Positions 1 through 7,035 of a stretch of DNA of 12,287 nt are shown in pieces. The notes beneath the pieces were generated by a model, which saw only the letters and a list, made by a program, of their open reading frames with translations, made no database searches and was not told the DNA's origin. The position numbers were made by a program, and so were the translations under genes. How positions within the stretch are numbered: the first letter of the stretch is position 1; every line of letters starts with the position of its first letter. The stretch is from Candidatus Cloacimonadota bacterium (lineage in GTDB: Bacteria > Cloacimonadota > Cloacimonadia > Cloacimonadales > TCS61), in assembly GCA_023133395.1 (NCBI GenBank), contig JAGLWO010000672.1, positions 1 through 12,287 on the forward strand, given 5' to 3'.

Positions 1-1583
1 GGTTGGTTATTTTCATCAGTTCCGTCCCAGACAATTGAAGATTGAATATTGAATATTGAAAATTGCCTGATCTTCTGACCTTTGATATTAAAGATTTCAA
101 TAACCGGATTTGCGATATTAACAGGTAAATCGTAACTAATTGTAGTTATAGGATTGAATGGATTGGGATAATTTCTCAGAGTTAATGACACTCTGTATAT
201 TCTTTCATCATTGGAAGAAGGATTCAACATAAGTTGCAAGGAATTATACAGATTCAATCGACCACCGGATACAGTAATCGTATCGAGCGCAGCTATCACA
301 TCTACTCCTTCCAGGATATAATCCTTCATTAGAAGAGCTACCTCTGCCGGTTCCTGTTGATACTGTTCAAGCAATTCCTCGCTGGCTGCTGAGAAGAGAA
401 GCGCAATTGCTCCTGTTACGTGTGGAGTTGACATTGAAGTTCCAGTTTTATAGCTGTATGAGTTATTATAGTTTGTAGAGTAGATACTTGTTCCGGGAGC
501 TCCGAGATCAATTGTGACCAGCCCCCAAGCTGCTGAGCTGTTCTTTTCGTCTGTTGAGGTCGTGTTTGTTACTGTAATAAGATAGTCACTATCACATGCA
601 GTGGGCATATCACCGACTTCATCAACATTGACGCTAATATTCATAGTAGCTCCAGTACTCAGGACTCCAATTATACCCAGGGAATCATATATCGCACACC
701 AGAGAGGAAAGTTTGCAGGGTTACCATAATTAACTCCAAAAGAAGCATTTGTGGCAACTACAAAAGCACCGTGTTCACCATTTGTCTCATTATATATTGA
801 ACGCATTTCCAGAACATATCCATAAGCTTCCACTACAATAGATTCCGTTCCGGATGAGCCGGCGATAGGCATAACTTTGGCATTCCAATTCACCCCGCTA
901 ACGCCCAATGTATTATTCCCAACAGCACCAGCAATACCGGAAACATGAGTGCCATGGCTATGCGAGGGTATATTCCCAGTGCTGTTATAAGCATTCCATC
1001 CATCATAATCATCAATATAACCGTTCTCATCATCGTCTATGCCATTTCCGGGAATCTCTTCATAATTCTTCCATAAACTTAAATCGCCATGATTCAGATC
1101 ACACCCTCCATCGATGATAGCTACAATTAGTGTATCTCCTAGAATTGTTACTCCTCCGGTGGTAATATCCCAGGCTTCAGGTGCATCAACATCAGCATCG
1201 AAGAGTCCACCTGTTTGCCCAGTGTTATGAAGCCCCCACTGCAAATCGAAAGAAGGATCATCAGGAAATATCTCGCGCTCCTCCACGAAATGATTGAATT
1301 GAGCTTCTCTAACTAATGGATGATTCTTTACTGATATCAGGACATCTTCATCAGATATCCGTCCCGAACTAAACTCAAAAAGCCAGATATTCATTCTACG
1401 GGAAAGCAATTTCACGGGTTTAAGGGAGAAGTAGTTAAAATCTTCAGATAGTGTTTCCAGTGCATTATCCACATTATTTTTTAATTGAATCAATAATTCA
1501 CCGGAAACATATGGAGATTCGGTCCCATAAACACTGATGAAGAGGAATAATAAAATCAGGATAAAAATAAATTCTCTTTTCAT
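1..1583 (-). CDS. Secreted subtilisin-like (S8) serine protease with C-terminal sorting domain, 3' end outside window
   Basis: The frame is open from ATG at 1583 to the window edge (527 codons, no stop), so the C-terminus is missing. Residues 1-20 form a signal peptide (K-R, then a hydrophobic run). Residues about 25-105 resemble a subtilase propeptide. The catalytic domain follows: Asp158 in AIIDGG, His210 in HSHGTHVSG, Ser383 in GTSMSTPHVTG. Asn315 aligns with the oxyanion-hole Asn, although the usual preceding Gly is Met. The acidic loop around 180-193 (GIDDDENGYIDD) looks like a calcium site. From about residue 470, NYPNPFNPITTISY and VIEIFNIKGQKIRQF match the FlgD-like/type IX sorting domains of FCB bacteria, so export and surface attachment or release are inferred. 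It lies 19 bases after the preceding lipoprotein gene and is probably co-transcribed with it. The upstream Shine-Dalgarno is weak (TAGGT). Family assignment is firm; substrate is unknown. Confidence 0.93.
   Translation of the reverse strand, partial: MKREFIFILILLFLFISVYGTESPYVSGELLIQLKNNVDNALETLSEDFNYFSLKPVKLLSRRMNIWLFEFSSGRISDEDVLISVKNHPLVREAQFNHFVEEREIFPDDPSFDLQWGLHNTGQTGGLFDADVDAPEAWDITTGGVTILGDTLIVAIIDGGCDLNHGDLSLWKNYEEIPGNGIDDDENGYIDDYDGWNAYNSTGNIPSHSHGTHVSGIAGAVGNNTLGVSGVNWNAKVMPIAGSSGTESIVVEAYGYVLEMRSIYNETNGEHGAFVVATNASFGVNYGNPANFPLWCAIYDSLGIIGVLSTGATMNISVNVDEVGDMPTACDSDYLITVTNTTSTDEKNSSAAWGLVTIDLGAPGTSIYSTNYNNSYSYKTGTSMSTPHVTGAIALLFSAASEELLEQYQQEPAEVALLMKDYILEGVDVIAALDTITVSGGRLNLYNSLQLMLNPSSNDERIYRVSLTLRNYPNPFNPITTISYDLPVNIANPVIEIFNIKGQKIRQFSIFNIQSSIVWDGTDENNQ
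34..65. repeat. Heptanucleotide tandem repeat, ATTGAA(G/T/A) x 4, inside the protease gene
   Basis: Four adjacent 7-base units (34-40, 41-47, 48-54, 55-61) plus a partial ATTG lie within the sorting-domain part of the protease gene. They encode the FSIFNIQSSI stretch on the minus strand. Seven is not a multiple of three, so gain or loss of one unit would shift the reading frame close to the C-terminus. Confidence 0.75.
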
Positions 1584-1602
1584 AATATACCTACACAATC
1601 GT

Positions 1603-2556
1603 TTATTCAAATTTCAATTTCAATCCAACCGGACGATGATCGGATACATTAGTATCATACTCATTCCAGCCAACATCGAGGTACTCATCGATCTTTATTG
1701 TTTTGACAGTAGAAAGAGTATCTTCAAATTCATCGAAGAGTTCATTTGTAATAAGAATATGATCCAGATGACTGGGTGGATATGAACTATTCCATCCCTG
1801 CCACGACCAATTTGAACTGCTTCCTTCAGCAATATCCATATCGGCGAAGATATAATTATCGGGTTGAGAAATAAACGTCCAAAAAACATTATTGATTTGC
1901 TCATCTGTAAGAATATCATTCAAATCACCCAAAACAATTACATTTGATTGTGTTAGATTTACTGCAATATACTCGTCTAAAAGATTACACGCATCAAACC
2001 TGCGTGTTTCTTCATCCCATGGATCATTCAAGTTCATAGTACCATCACCCATTGCTTTGAGATGGTTATTTATAACATGAATTTCATTTCCATTATGGCT
2101 AATCTGCATTACCAGGGGTGAACGTGGAAATTCCCGGCTATAATCATCAGAATTATAGATTTCAAAGATATCGATTGATGAATTACTTTTATAAATGTAA
2201 GCCAGATCTATATATGTACTATTTGCTTTATAACGATCCCAATTGTAAAGTGAATCGATTTCATTCAATTCATCAACAACATAATCAAAATAACCGCTGC
2301 TCTCGATCTCCTGCAGGGCAAACACATCCGCATCGATAGCTAGGATGATCTGTACAACGTAATTTACAGTAACTTGATTCTGCTTGGCAAAATGTTCTAT
2401 ATTCCAGGTAACAATTTCGAAAGTGGAATCCGTTCCAAAGAAAAGGCTATCCAGTATAGGAACTATTGGCGGATCGACAGACGTAGGTCCGGATTCGGTT
2501 TTTCCACATGAAATTATTATAAAAACTACCATAATTGCAATCCAAATTCTTCTCAT
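1603..2556 (-). CDS. Endonuclease/exonuclease/phosphatase-fold lipoprotein
   Basis: A 317-residue protein with a lipoprotein signal peptide: MRRIWIAIMVVFIIISC, with lipobox IISC and Cys17 as the expected lipidated residue. The rest is a complete EEP (DNase I-like) metal-dependent phosphoesterase domain. Motifs in order are TWNIE (Asn52), LQEIE (Glu83), NNHLK (Asn164/His165), GDLND (Asp211/Asn213), LDHI (Asp265/His266) and SDHRPV (Asp306/His307). All the usual metal and catalytic positions are present, so it should be active. The substrate cannot be told: the fold covers nucleases, phosphoinositide and sphingomyelin phosphatases. With a lipid anchor it should act in the periplasm or at the outer membrane. 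Its ATG overlaps the TGA of the preceding phosphatase gene (ATGA), a sign of coupled translation, and the S8 protease follows after 19 bases. No strong Shine-Dalgarno is seen. Confidence 0.9.
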   Translation of the reverse strand: MRRIWIAIMVVFIIISCGKTESGPTSVDPPIVPILDSLFFGTDSTFEIVTWNIEHFAKQNQVTVNYVVQIILAIDADVFALQEIESSGYFDYVVDELNEIDSLYNWDRYKANSTYIDLAYIYKSNSSIDIFEIYNSDDYSREFPRSPLVMQISHNGNEIHVINNHLKAMGDGTMNLNDPWDEETRRFDACNLLDEYIAVNLTQSNVIVLGDLNDILTDEQINNVFWTFISQPDNYIFADMDIAEGSSSNWSWQGWNSSYPPSHLDHILITNELFDEFEDTLSTVKTIKIDEYLDVGWNEYDTNVSDHRPVGLKLKFE

Positions 2557-3137
2557 TTATTTTCTATCCATTGAATTAGTTTTACAGCCGACATCAAATT
2601 CTTAACAACAAAATCCGGTTTATATTCCCAATCTTTTCTTTTTTTGTAAAATGCTATTTCTCCATTTCCGGTTAGAACCAAAATCGTTGTAAGTCCTGCT
2701 TTTTTACCAAAAGTAATATCAGCATATCTATCACCAATCATAAAAGATTTCCTGATATTGAAATTATATTTCTTCAGAGCTTTCTTGAACATACCCAGAC
2801 CGGGTTTCCGATCTTCGTGATCAACATTGTATGGCTCTACTTCTCCCTTTTTATGATATGGAGAGAAGAAAATATCATTAATTATTGCTCCTTTTTCTTC
2901 CAGGTTTTTAATCATTTTTCTATGAACCAATTCAATATCTTCAACTTTATATAGATTCCTGGCAACTCCAGATTGATTGGTCACAATAAAAATCAGGTAA
3001 CCCATTTTATTTAAAGTAGCAATTGCTTCTCCAGAAAAAGAAAAAAGCTGGAAATCATCAGGATTATTAATGTATCCATTCTCATCGAAATTAATGGTAC
3101 CATCACGATCAAGAAATACAGCTTTTTTAAACTCCAT
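2553..3137 (-). CDS. gmhB: HAD-family histidinol/heptose-bisphosphate phosphatase, GmhB-like
   Basis: A 194-residue HAD phosphatase of the GmhB/HisB-N type, near the family's usual length. Motif I is FLDRDGT (Asp10 nucleophile, Asp12 acid/base), motif II is TNQSG (Thr53), RKPGLGMF carries Arg110/Lys111, and motif IV is MIGDRYAD (Asp136). GmhB removes the 7-phosphate of D-glycero-D-manno-heptose 1,7-bisphosphate in ADP-heptose synthesis for lipopolysaccharide, in the cytoplasm. The nearby lptD-like gene fits that role. The usual zinc knuckle (Cys-x-His ... Cys-x-Cys-Arg-Lys-Pro) is not kept: the positions read SPYH (92-95) and HEDRKP (107-112), so it probably folds without zinc. HAD enzymes with other sugar or nucleotide substrates look alike, so the gene symbol is probable rather than certain. 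A palindrome and the transposase lie upstream. Confidence 0.82.
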   Translation of the reverse strand: MEFKKAVFLDRDGTINFDENGYINNPDDFQLFSFSGEAIATLNKMGYLIFIVTNQSGVARNLYKVEDIELVHRKMIKNLEEKGAIINDIFFSPYHKKGEVEPYNVDHEDRKPGLGMFKKALKKYNFNIRKSFMIGDRYADITFGKKAGLTTILVLTGNGEIAFYKKRKDWEYKPDFVVKNLMSAVKLIQWIENK

Positions 3138-3156
3138 AATTTCACTCTCTTACTCT

Positions 3157-3181
3157 CGTTTACAAGTTGAACTTGTAAACG
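3157..3181. repeat. REP-like palindrome downstream of the transposase gene
   Basis: A perfect 11-base stem (CGTTTACAAGT with its complement) closes a TGA loop. It lies 21 bases past the transposase stop and 19 bases before the gmhB-like start. It has the same design as the palindrome at 3779-3803, with a shared core of ACAAGT-N3-ACTTGT. There is no T-run beside it, so it is not a standard terminator. It could still affect mRNA ends or be recognised by the transposase. Confidence 0.85.
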
Positions 3182-3202
3182 TAATTGCATTTTAAGTTTT
3201 AC

Positions 3203-3742
3203 TTAACGAAACTCCAATTTATCCAATTTTATCATTTTATTTCCTTCAAAATCTAAATTGCATGCGGAACTATATCTCCAATATTCCGGATCATTTACAA
3301 ATCCCTTTCTAATAGGATTTTGATGAATATACTGCATTTTTTGATTTATTAAATCGAACGAATTCAACAATTGTGGATGAAATCCTTCTTGCCAGACCTG
3401 GAATTTACTTTCTATTTTATTTTTTTTCTTAAAATAGTGAAATTGATTAAGAATCCATTCTTTTTTTGTGTTCGTTAGAAGTTCTATAATTGTCTTTGCT
3501 GTATGTCTTTTAAAAGATTGCATTATTTCAACTATATTTGTTGATGATATTATCAAATGTAGATGCTCCTGCATTATTACATAAGCATAAATCTTTAGCC
3601 CTTTTTCTTTTTGACAGAAGGTTAAAGAATTAATAATAATATTTAATGCTTCTTCTTGTATAAATACAGGTATCCATTCAATAATAGTGGAAGTAACAAA
3701 ATGTATCCCCTCAGGATCTACTACTTTATAGCGACTCTTCAT
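3203..3742 (-). CDS. REP-associated/IS200-like tyrosine transposase (Y1 HUH superfamily)
   Basis: A 179-residue protein from ATG at 3742. That start has GAGGAG directly upstream and gives the family-typical opening MKSRYKVVDPEG. An in-frame ATG at 3775 has no ribosome binding site and lies inside the region between palindromes. Y1 transposase features are the metal-binding HUH-type pair EHLHLI (His60, His62), the WQEGFHPQ block (118-124), and Tyr138 in QYIHQNPIRKG as the likely nucleophile that attaches to the DNA 5' end. The WRYSSA tail block is also present. It appears intact. The gene is a single ORF bracketed by palindromes at 3157-3181 and 3779-3803, without an accessory tnpB gene, which fits the RAYT type better than a full IS200. 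RAYTs are usually single copy and linked to dispersed REP hairpins. It sits between two lipopolysaccharide-related genes. Confidence 0.9.
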   Translation of the reverse strand: MKSRYKVVDPEGIHFVTSTIIEWIPVFIQEEALNIIINSLTFCQKEKGLKIYAYVIMQEHLHLIISSTNIVEIMQSFKRHTAKTIIELLTNTKKEWILNQFHYFKKKNKIESKFQVWQEGFHPQLLNSFDLINQKMQYIHQNPIRKGFVNDPEYWRYSSACNLDFEGNKMIKLDKLEFR

Positions 3743-3753
3743 ACTCTCCTCAA

Positions 3754-3768
3754 GGAAGTAGAACTTCC
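3754..3768. repeat. Small hairpin just upstream of the transposase start
   Basis: GGAAGT, loop AGA, ACTTCC: a 6-base perfect stem with a 3-base loop in the transposase leader, two bases before the GAGGAG ribosome binding site. It shares the AAGT-N3-ACTT core with the two larger palindromes around the gene. It may be a degenerate family member, or a leader hairpin that affects translation. Confidence 0.55.
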
Positions 3769-3778
3769 ATTTCAATTG

Positions 3779-3803
3779 TGTTCACAAGTACAACTTGTGA
3801 ACA
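3779..3803. repeat. REP-like palindrome upstream of the transposase gene
   Basis: An 11-base perfect stem (TGTTCACAAGT with its complement) and ACA loop lie between the lptD-like stop codon (3811) and the transposase start (3742). It differs from the copy at 3157-3181 by a compensated T/C to A/G change in the stem, so pairing is preserved. It could also protect the 3' end of the lptD-like mRNA. No T-run follows it on the minus strand. Confidence 0.85.
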
Positions 3804-3810
3804 AGTTTCA

Positions 3811-6315
3811 TTATGATCTTTTACGATCCGATGTTCTAAACTTCAAAGCATCAGGAAGCCTGATATTGAATAGTTTGAACCGATAACTCCAATAATCTCC
3901 TTGTTTTGTATATCTGAAATAAACTTTCCAGCAGTGCAGATCGCGGGTTATTGTAAAGCTATGAGAAACCAGTTCATCTTCTTTCAAATTAATATAGTTA
4001 TCATAGGAAATTGACCAGCTTCTTGTGATTTTTGCTGAAACAGAGGTTCGCAAGCTGCTGGTATAATCATTGTTTTCATAAGAAGTTTTATTGGTTTTAT
4101 AGGTGTGTGAAAAAACAAATGACCAGTTCTTTTTCTCTATGGCGAGTTCATCCAGTTCTTCCAGTGTAGTAACTATACTTTCTTCTTCAACTGTAAGAGT
4201 ATCATCCCGAAAAAAATCACCTGTTAAAAACTCATTCTGGGGTACAGGAAAGTAATCTAAATAATTTGCATCTCCAGAAAAAGTAATTTTGGAAGTTAGA
4301 CTGAAAGTCCAGTTTGAAACTGCCCAATCCCATTTTTTATAGTTCCATTCTTTGAACATCAATCCGTATGTTTCCTGGGTAATATTCCCGGAAGGTCTTG
4401 TGGAAAAATCGAAAAATTTAAAATTAAAACCTTTGGGTTTCAGGTCGAGTCTATGACTGATATCACTGAATCCTTTTCCCTCATTTTCAAAATCATAGCT
4501 AATGCTGGAACTGATGTTGAAGAAATCATTAATTTTCCTCTCTTTCATTTTTTCAGTTCCCAATAGTTTTAACTGCCATTTATTTCTAAGTGACAAACTC
4601 ACCTTCCTCTGTTTACCGGACTTATTTAAGCCAATCCCACCAAAACTATAGAATTTATCATTTTCTGTGAAATCCGGTTTATATGTGAAACTTAAATCTG
4701 TGGAAATTATGTGTCTTACTGCGGAAATATAGAACCCTGGTGTTTTTCGAATACCATAAAGATTAAAAGAAAGACCTGAACTGGCTTTATAATCTGAACC
4801 ACGAACCAGTTTATTATTGTTTCTATCCCTGTCAAACCAGGCTTCGTTACCTGAAACTGACGGCGAAAGATTCAACCATCCTTTGAATTTATAAGAATAC
4901 CTGAGACTTGCATAATGTTTAACTCCTGCATTATGCTGGTTGATATAGTCCCCAACACTGTCCTGTAAGGTTTTATAAATTACATCTATAAAGCCAGCAT
5001 CCGGATCATTGATATCACCAACATGAATTGCTTTAAAATTATATGAATAAGAAAAATCCTCCCACCATGTACCTTCCGGAAGTTCATCATCTTCCGAAAT
5101 AAAAAGTTCATATACAGGTTTTGAAGGAAGAGAATAGGAAATATACGGTAAAGTGATATCTTTCTTTTCATTCTTAAAATCATCGGTATACTTTGCAGTC
5201 ATATTTAAGTAACTATTAAACAAAGGCTTTTTATATGCCAGTGATGAAGTAATATATTCACTTAATCTCTCATCAATATTCTCACTTCCTTCCCACACTC
5301 TTTTACTGCTTATAAAATTAAGATTGGCATCAAAGGTGGTCTTGTTACCGAAATCGTGATGATGCCTGCTTTTAATATTCCATTCATAGCTGGAGACACT
5401 GGGTCCATCAATTCTCTTTTGAAGTACAGCATCAAATTTACCATTGAAAATATAACGCCTGATATATTTTGCGTCTAATCCAAGTTCCCAGCCGGTCTTT
5501 TCATAGTAATCAAGATACAAGGTAGCATCAGCATAGTTTTTAAAGGCAAAATAATAGGCAATATTTTCTATTTTTTTTCCTTCCACTTTATTCCAACCGG
5601 GAGAAGGAACCAGAATGCCGGTCTGTCTGCCGCGTTTGATGGTAAATGTTCCAAATGGTAAAGCAAAAACAGGAAAATGATTCACATAAAAGATAACAGG
5701 TTTTCCCACAATTTTATCATTCCTGTATACACGGAGTTTATCTCCATAGATATAGAAATGGGGATTTAAACCATCACAGGTTGTAAAAATACCATTATCT
5801 ACATCATAAGTCGTCTTATCAACCTTGCGAATCTCTTTCCCGTAATAATAACCCTTATCGAACTTGCTGGCTCCCTGATAAACGAGTCCCCACTGAGAGT
5901 CAAGGTCATAACAAATATCTTTCCCGAGCATATTTTGAGTGCCGTCCTGCATAAAAGAACGACCTTTTGCAAATGCCTGCTCATTACCCAGGTCTATTAA
6001 TATTGTGTCAGCAGTAATGTGCGAAGAGTGGTATGTAATGGAAGCATTACCGACAAGATTAATTTCTTCCTTCTCAACATTATAAAATACGCTATCCGCA
6101 GAATAAAAAACCGAATCTATTTCAACTAAAACTGTATCCGATAAAACCACATCAAGAGAATCGATCATCAAGCTGTCATTTACTGATGAAATAACACCTT
6201 CTGAACTATTTTGCGTCCAAGCAAGAACAAACCATGTAAGCACAATTGCAGAGAGAATTAGTGCTGCTTTTGCTCTTAATATAGATTCTTTCATTATTCT
6301 CATTTTTTTGTTCAT
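3811..6315 (-). CDS. lptD: LPS-assembly protein LptD-like outer-membrane beta-barrel protein
   Basis: An 834-residue protein. Basic residues and a hydrophobic segment (about 14-35) form a signal peptide. Residues about 66-165 are an OstA/LptA-like beta region (DSVFYSADSVFYNVEKEEINLVGNA and following). PHFYIYGDKLRVYRNDKIVGKP through PVFALPFGTF (185-223) is the conserved LptD segment entering the barrel. The remainder has alternating aromatic and polar strands ending in TRDLHCWKVYFRY, as in FCB LptD proteins. LptD places lipopolysaccharide in the outer leaflet with LptE. There are only three cysteines: 135, 180 and 795. Starts at 6315, 6303 and 6294 are all in frame and none has a strong ribosome binding site. 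6294 (MKESILRAK) may be the true one, because a repeated non-coding block reaches to 6304. The gene is divergent from the AT-rich pair. Confidence 0.88.
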   Translation of the reverse strand: MNKKMRIMKESILRAKAALILSAIVLTWFVLAWTQNSSEGVISSVNDSLMIDSLDVVLSDTVLVEIDSVFYSADSVFYNVEKEEINLVGNASITYHSSHITADTILIDLGNEQAFAKGRSFMQDGTQNMLGKDICYDLDSQWGLVYQGASKFDKGYYYGKEIRKVDKTTYDVDNGIFTTCDGLNPHFYIYGDKLRVYRNDKIVGKPVIFYVNHFPVFALPFGTFTIKRGRQTGILVPSPGWNKVEGKKIENIAYYFAFKNYADATLYLDYYEKTGWELGLDAKYIRRYIFNGKFDAVLQKRIDGPSVSSYEWNIKSRHHHDFGNKTTFDANLNFISSKRVWEGSENIDERLSEYITSSLAYKKPLFNSYLNMTAKYTDDFKNEKKDITLPYISYSLPSKPVYELFISEDDELPEGTWWEDFSYSYNFKAIHVGDINDPDAGFIDVIYKTLQDSVGDYINQHNAGVKHYASLRYSYKFKGWLNLSPSVSGNEAWFDRDRNNNKLVRGSDYKASSGLSFNLYGIRKTPGFYISAVRHIISTDLSFTYKPDFTENDKFYSFGGIGLNKSGKQRKVSLSLRNKWQLKLLGTEKMKERKINDFFNISSSISYDFENEGKGFSDISHRLDLKPKGFNFKFFDFSTRPSGNITQETYGLMFKEWNYKKWDWAVSNWTFSLTSKITFSGDANYLDYFPVPQNEFLTGDFFRDDTLTVEEESIVTTLEELDELAIEKKNWSFVFSHTYKTNKTSYENNDYTSSLRTSVSAKITRSWSISYDNYINLKEDELVSHSFTITRDLHCWKVYFRYTKQGDYWSYRFKLFNIRLPDALKFRTSDRKRS

Positions 6316-6378
6316 ATTATTTATGTCAAGAAAAGGTCTATATTACAGCGTTTCGGGGAATATGCTTTGACAAAGATG
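6304..6378. repeat. 75-bp element, copy A, left of the AT-rich island
   Basis: Aligns without gaps to 9393-9467: 53 of 75 positions are identical by my hand count. The strongest blocks are TTTTTTGT, a left core ending TCAAGAAAA (6317-6334, 16 of 18), and CTTTGACAAAGATG (14 of 14), with the spacing between blocks identical. CTTTGACAAAG is itself an inverted repeat around a central A. It covers the region between the lptD-like gene and the island, so it may hold promoter or operator sites. TTGACA has no convincing -10 at the right distance on the plus strand. Confidence 0.6.
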
Positions 6379-6425
6379 GTGTAGAATCATTTCTGGTTTA
6401 TTAAAAAGGGAGATGGATTTTAGTA

Positions 6426-6512
6426 ATGGATGTTAGATTTTTTGTTGTCGGAACAATGATTTTTAACCTGTTAACAATGCACTGGATTTTTTGGAGAAAT
6501 ATTTATGAATAA
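6426..6512 (+). CDS. Possible small hydrophobic peptide in the leader of the island genes
   Basis: A 28-codon frame, ATG to TAA, encodes a peptide whose residues 4-24 are almost wholly hydrophobic (VRFFVVGTMIFNLLTMHWIFW), like a single membrane helix. Its stop overlaps the start of the next gene by 8 bases. A GGGAG at 6408-6412 is rather far upstream (13 bases). ATGGAT(T/G)TTAG occurs twice in a 13-base period (6413-6423, 6426-6436), the second copy forming this start. Short open frames are common in AT-rich DNA, so it may be chance. Confidence 0.2.
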   Translation: MDVRFFVVGTMIFNLLTMHWIFWRNIYE

Positions 6513-7035
6513 ATTGGTTAAATTACTTTTGATATTAACCATTTTGATTATCAATTATTTTTTAGGAATACATCATTTTATTCTAACAATTTTCGATAAC
6601 TTCTCATTAATAAAAAATTTGATCTCATGGTTTGAGAAGTTTTCTCCTAATCTACGAGCTTTTGCACTCATAATTACATTTGAAGCAGCTGTAGTAGCAA
6701 TTTTAATACCGTTGAGTTTGGAAATGATTTCAAAAATATCAGAGAGATACAAGTCGAAAGTAATTACAAATTTATTTATAAAACATAGAGTAATAAAATT
6801 TCTTCCATTACTTTTAATTACAAATATTATTACTGCTATCTCTTTGAAATTTTTTGTAAATAAAGAACTCCTACTACCAGTTTTTGTAAAAATTATTGTG
6901 CTATTTATTTATATTTTATTTATAATAATTGCTTTAAATCTTCTCTCATTTATTAAAATATTAAAAAAATACATAACACAAGATGATTTTATTATTAAAA
7001 AATTCTTTGAGGAAATCGATGATGCGATTAAATAA
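6505..7035 (+). CDS. Four-helix membrane protein of unknown function, first gene of AT-rich pair
   Basis: A 176-residue protein I cannot assign. It has four likely membrane segments at about 5-25, 52-75, 96-117 and 121-152. Between segments 2 and 3 is a charged loop (SLEMISKISERYKSKVITNLFIKH). The tail (KKYITQDDFIIKKFFEEIDDAIK) is charged and probably cytoplasmic. ATG at 6505 has GGAGA seven bases upstream. The 3' end overlaps the next gene by 17 bases, so the two are very likely co-translated and their products may form a complex, with this protein as membrane anchor. A sampled line within the gene is about 20% GC, against 35-45% in neighbouring genes outside the island. The layout (helices, 'ISERY' loop, more helices, then a long soluble partner) recalls hypothetical proteins in which both parts are one chain, but that is from memory. 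Confidence 0.8.
   Translation: MNKLVKLLLILTILIINYFLGIHHFILTIFDNFSLIKNLISWFEKFSPNLRAFALIITFEAAVVAILIPLSLEMISKISERYKSKVITNLFIKHRVIKFLPLLLITNIITAISLKFFVNKELLLPVFVKIIVLFIYILFIIIALNLLSFIKILKKYITQDDFIIKKFFEEIDDAIK

Noticed and set aside
908..1117. Plus-strand open frame rich in His, Tyr and Ser
   Set aside because: It lies opposite the catalytic domain of the S8 protease; the odd composition is a shadow of that gene.
6367..6387. TTGACA and TAGAAT as a promoter for the island genes
   Set aside because: The spacer is only 9 bases and no alternative -10 fits, so a sigma-70 type promoter is not supported here.
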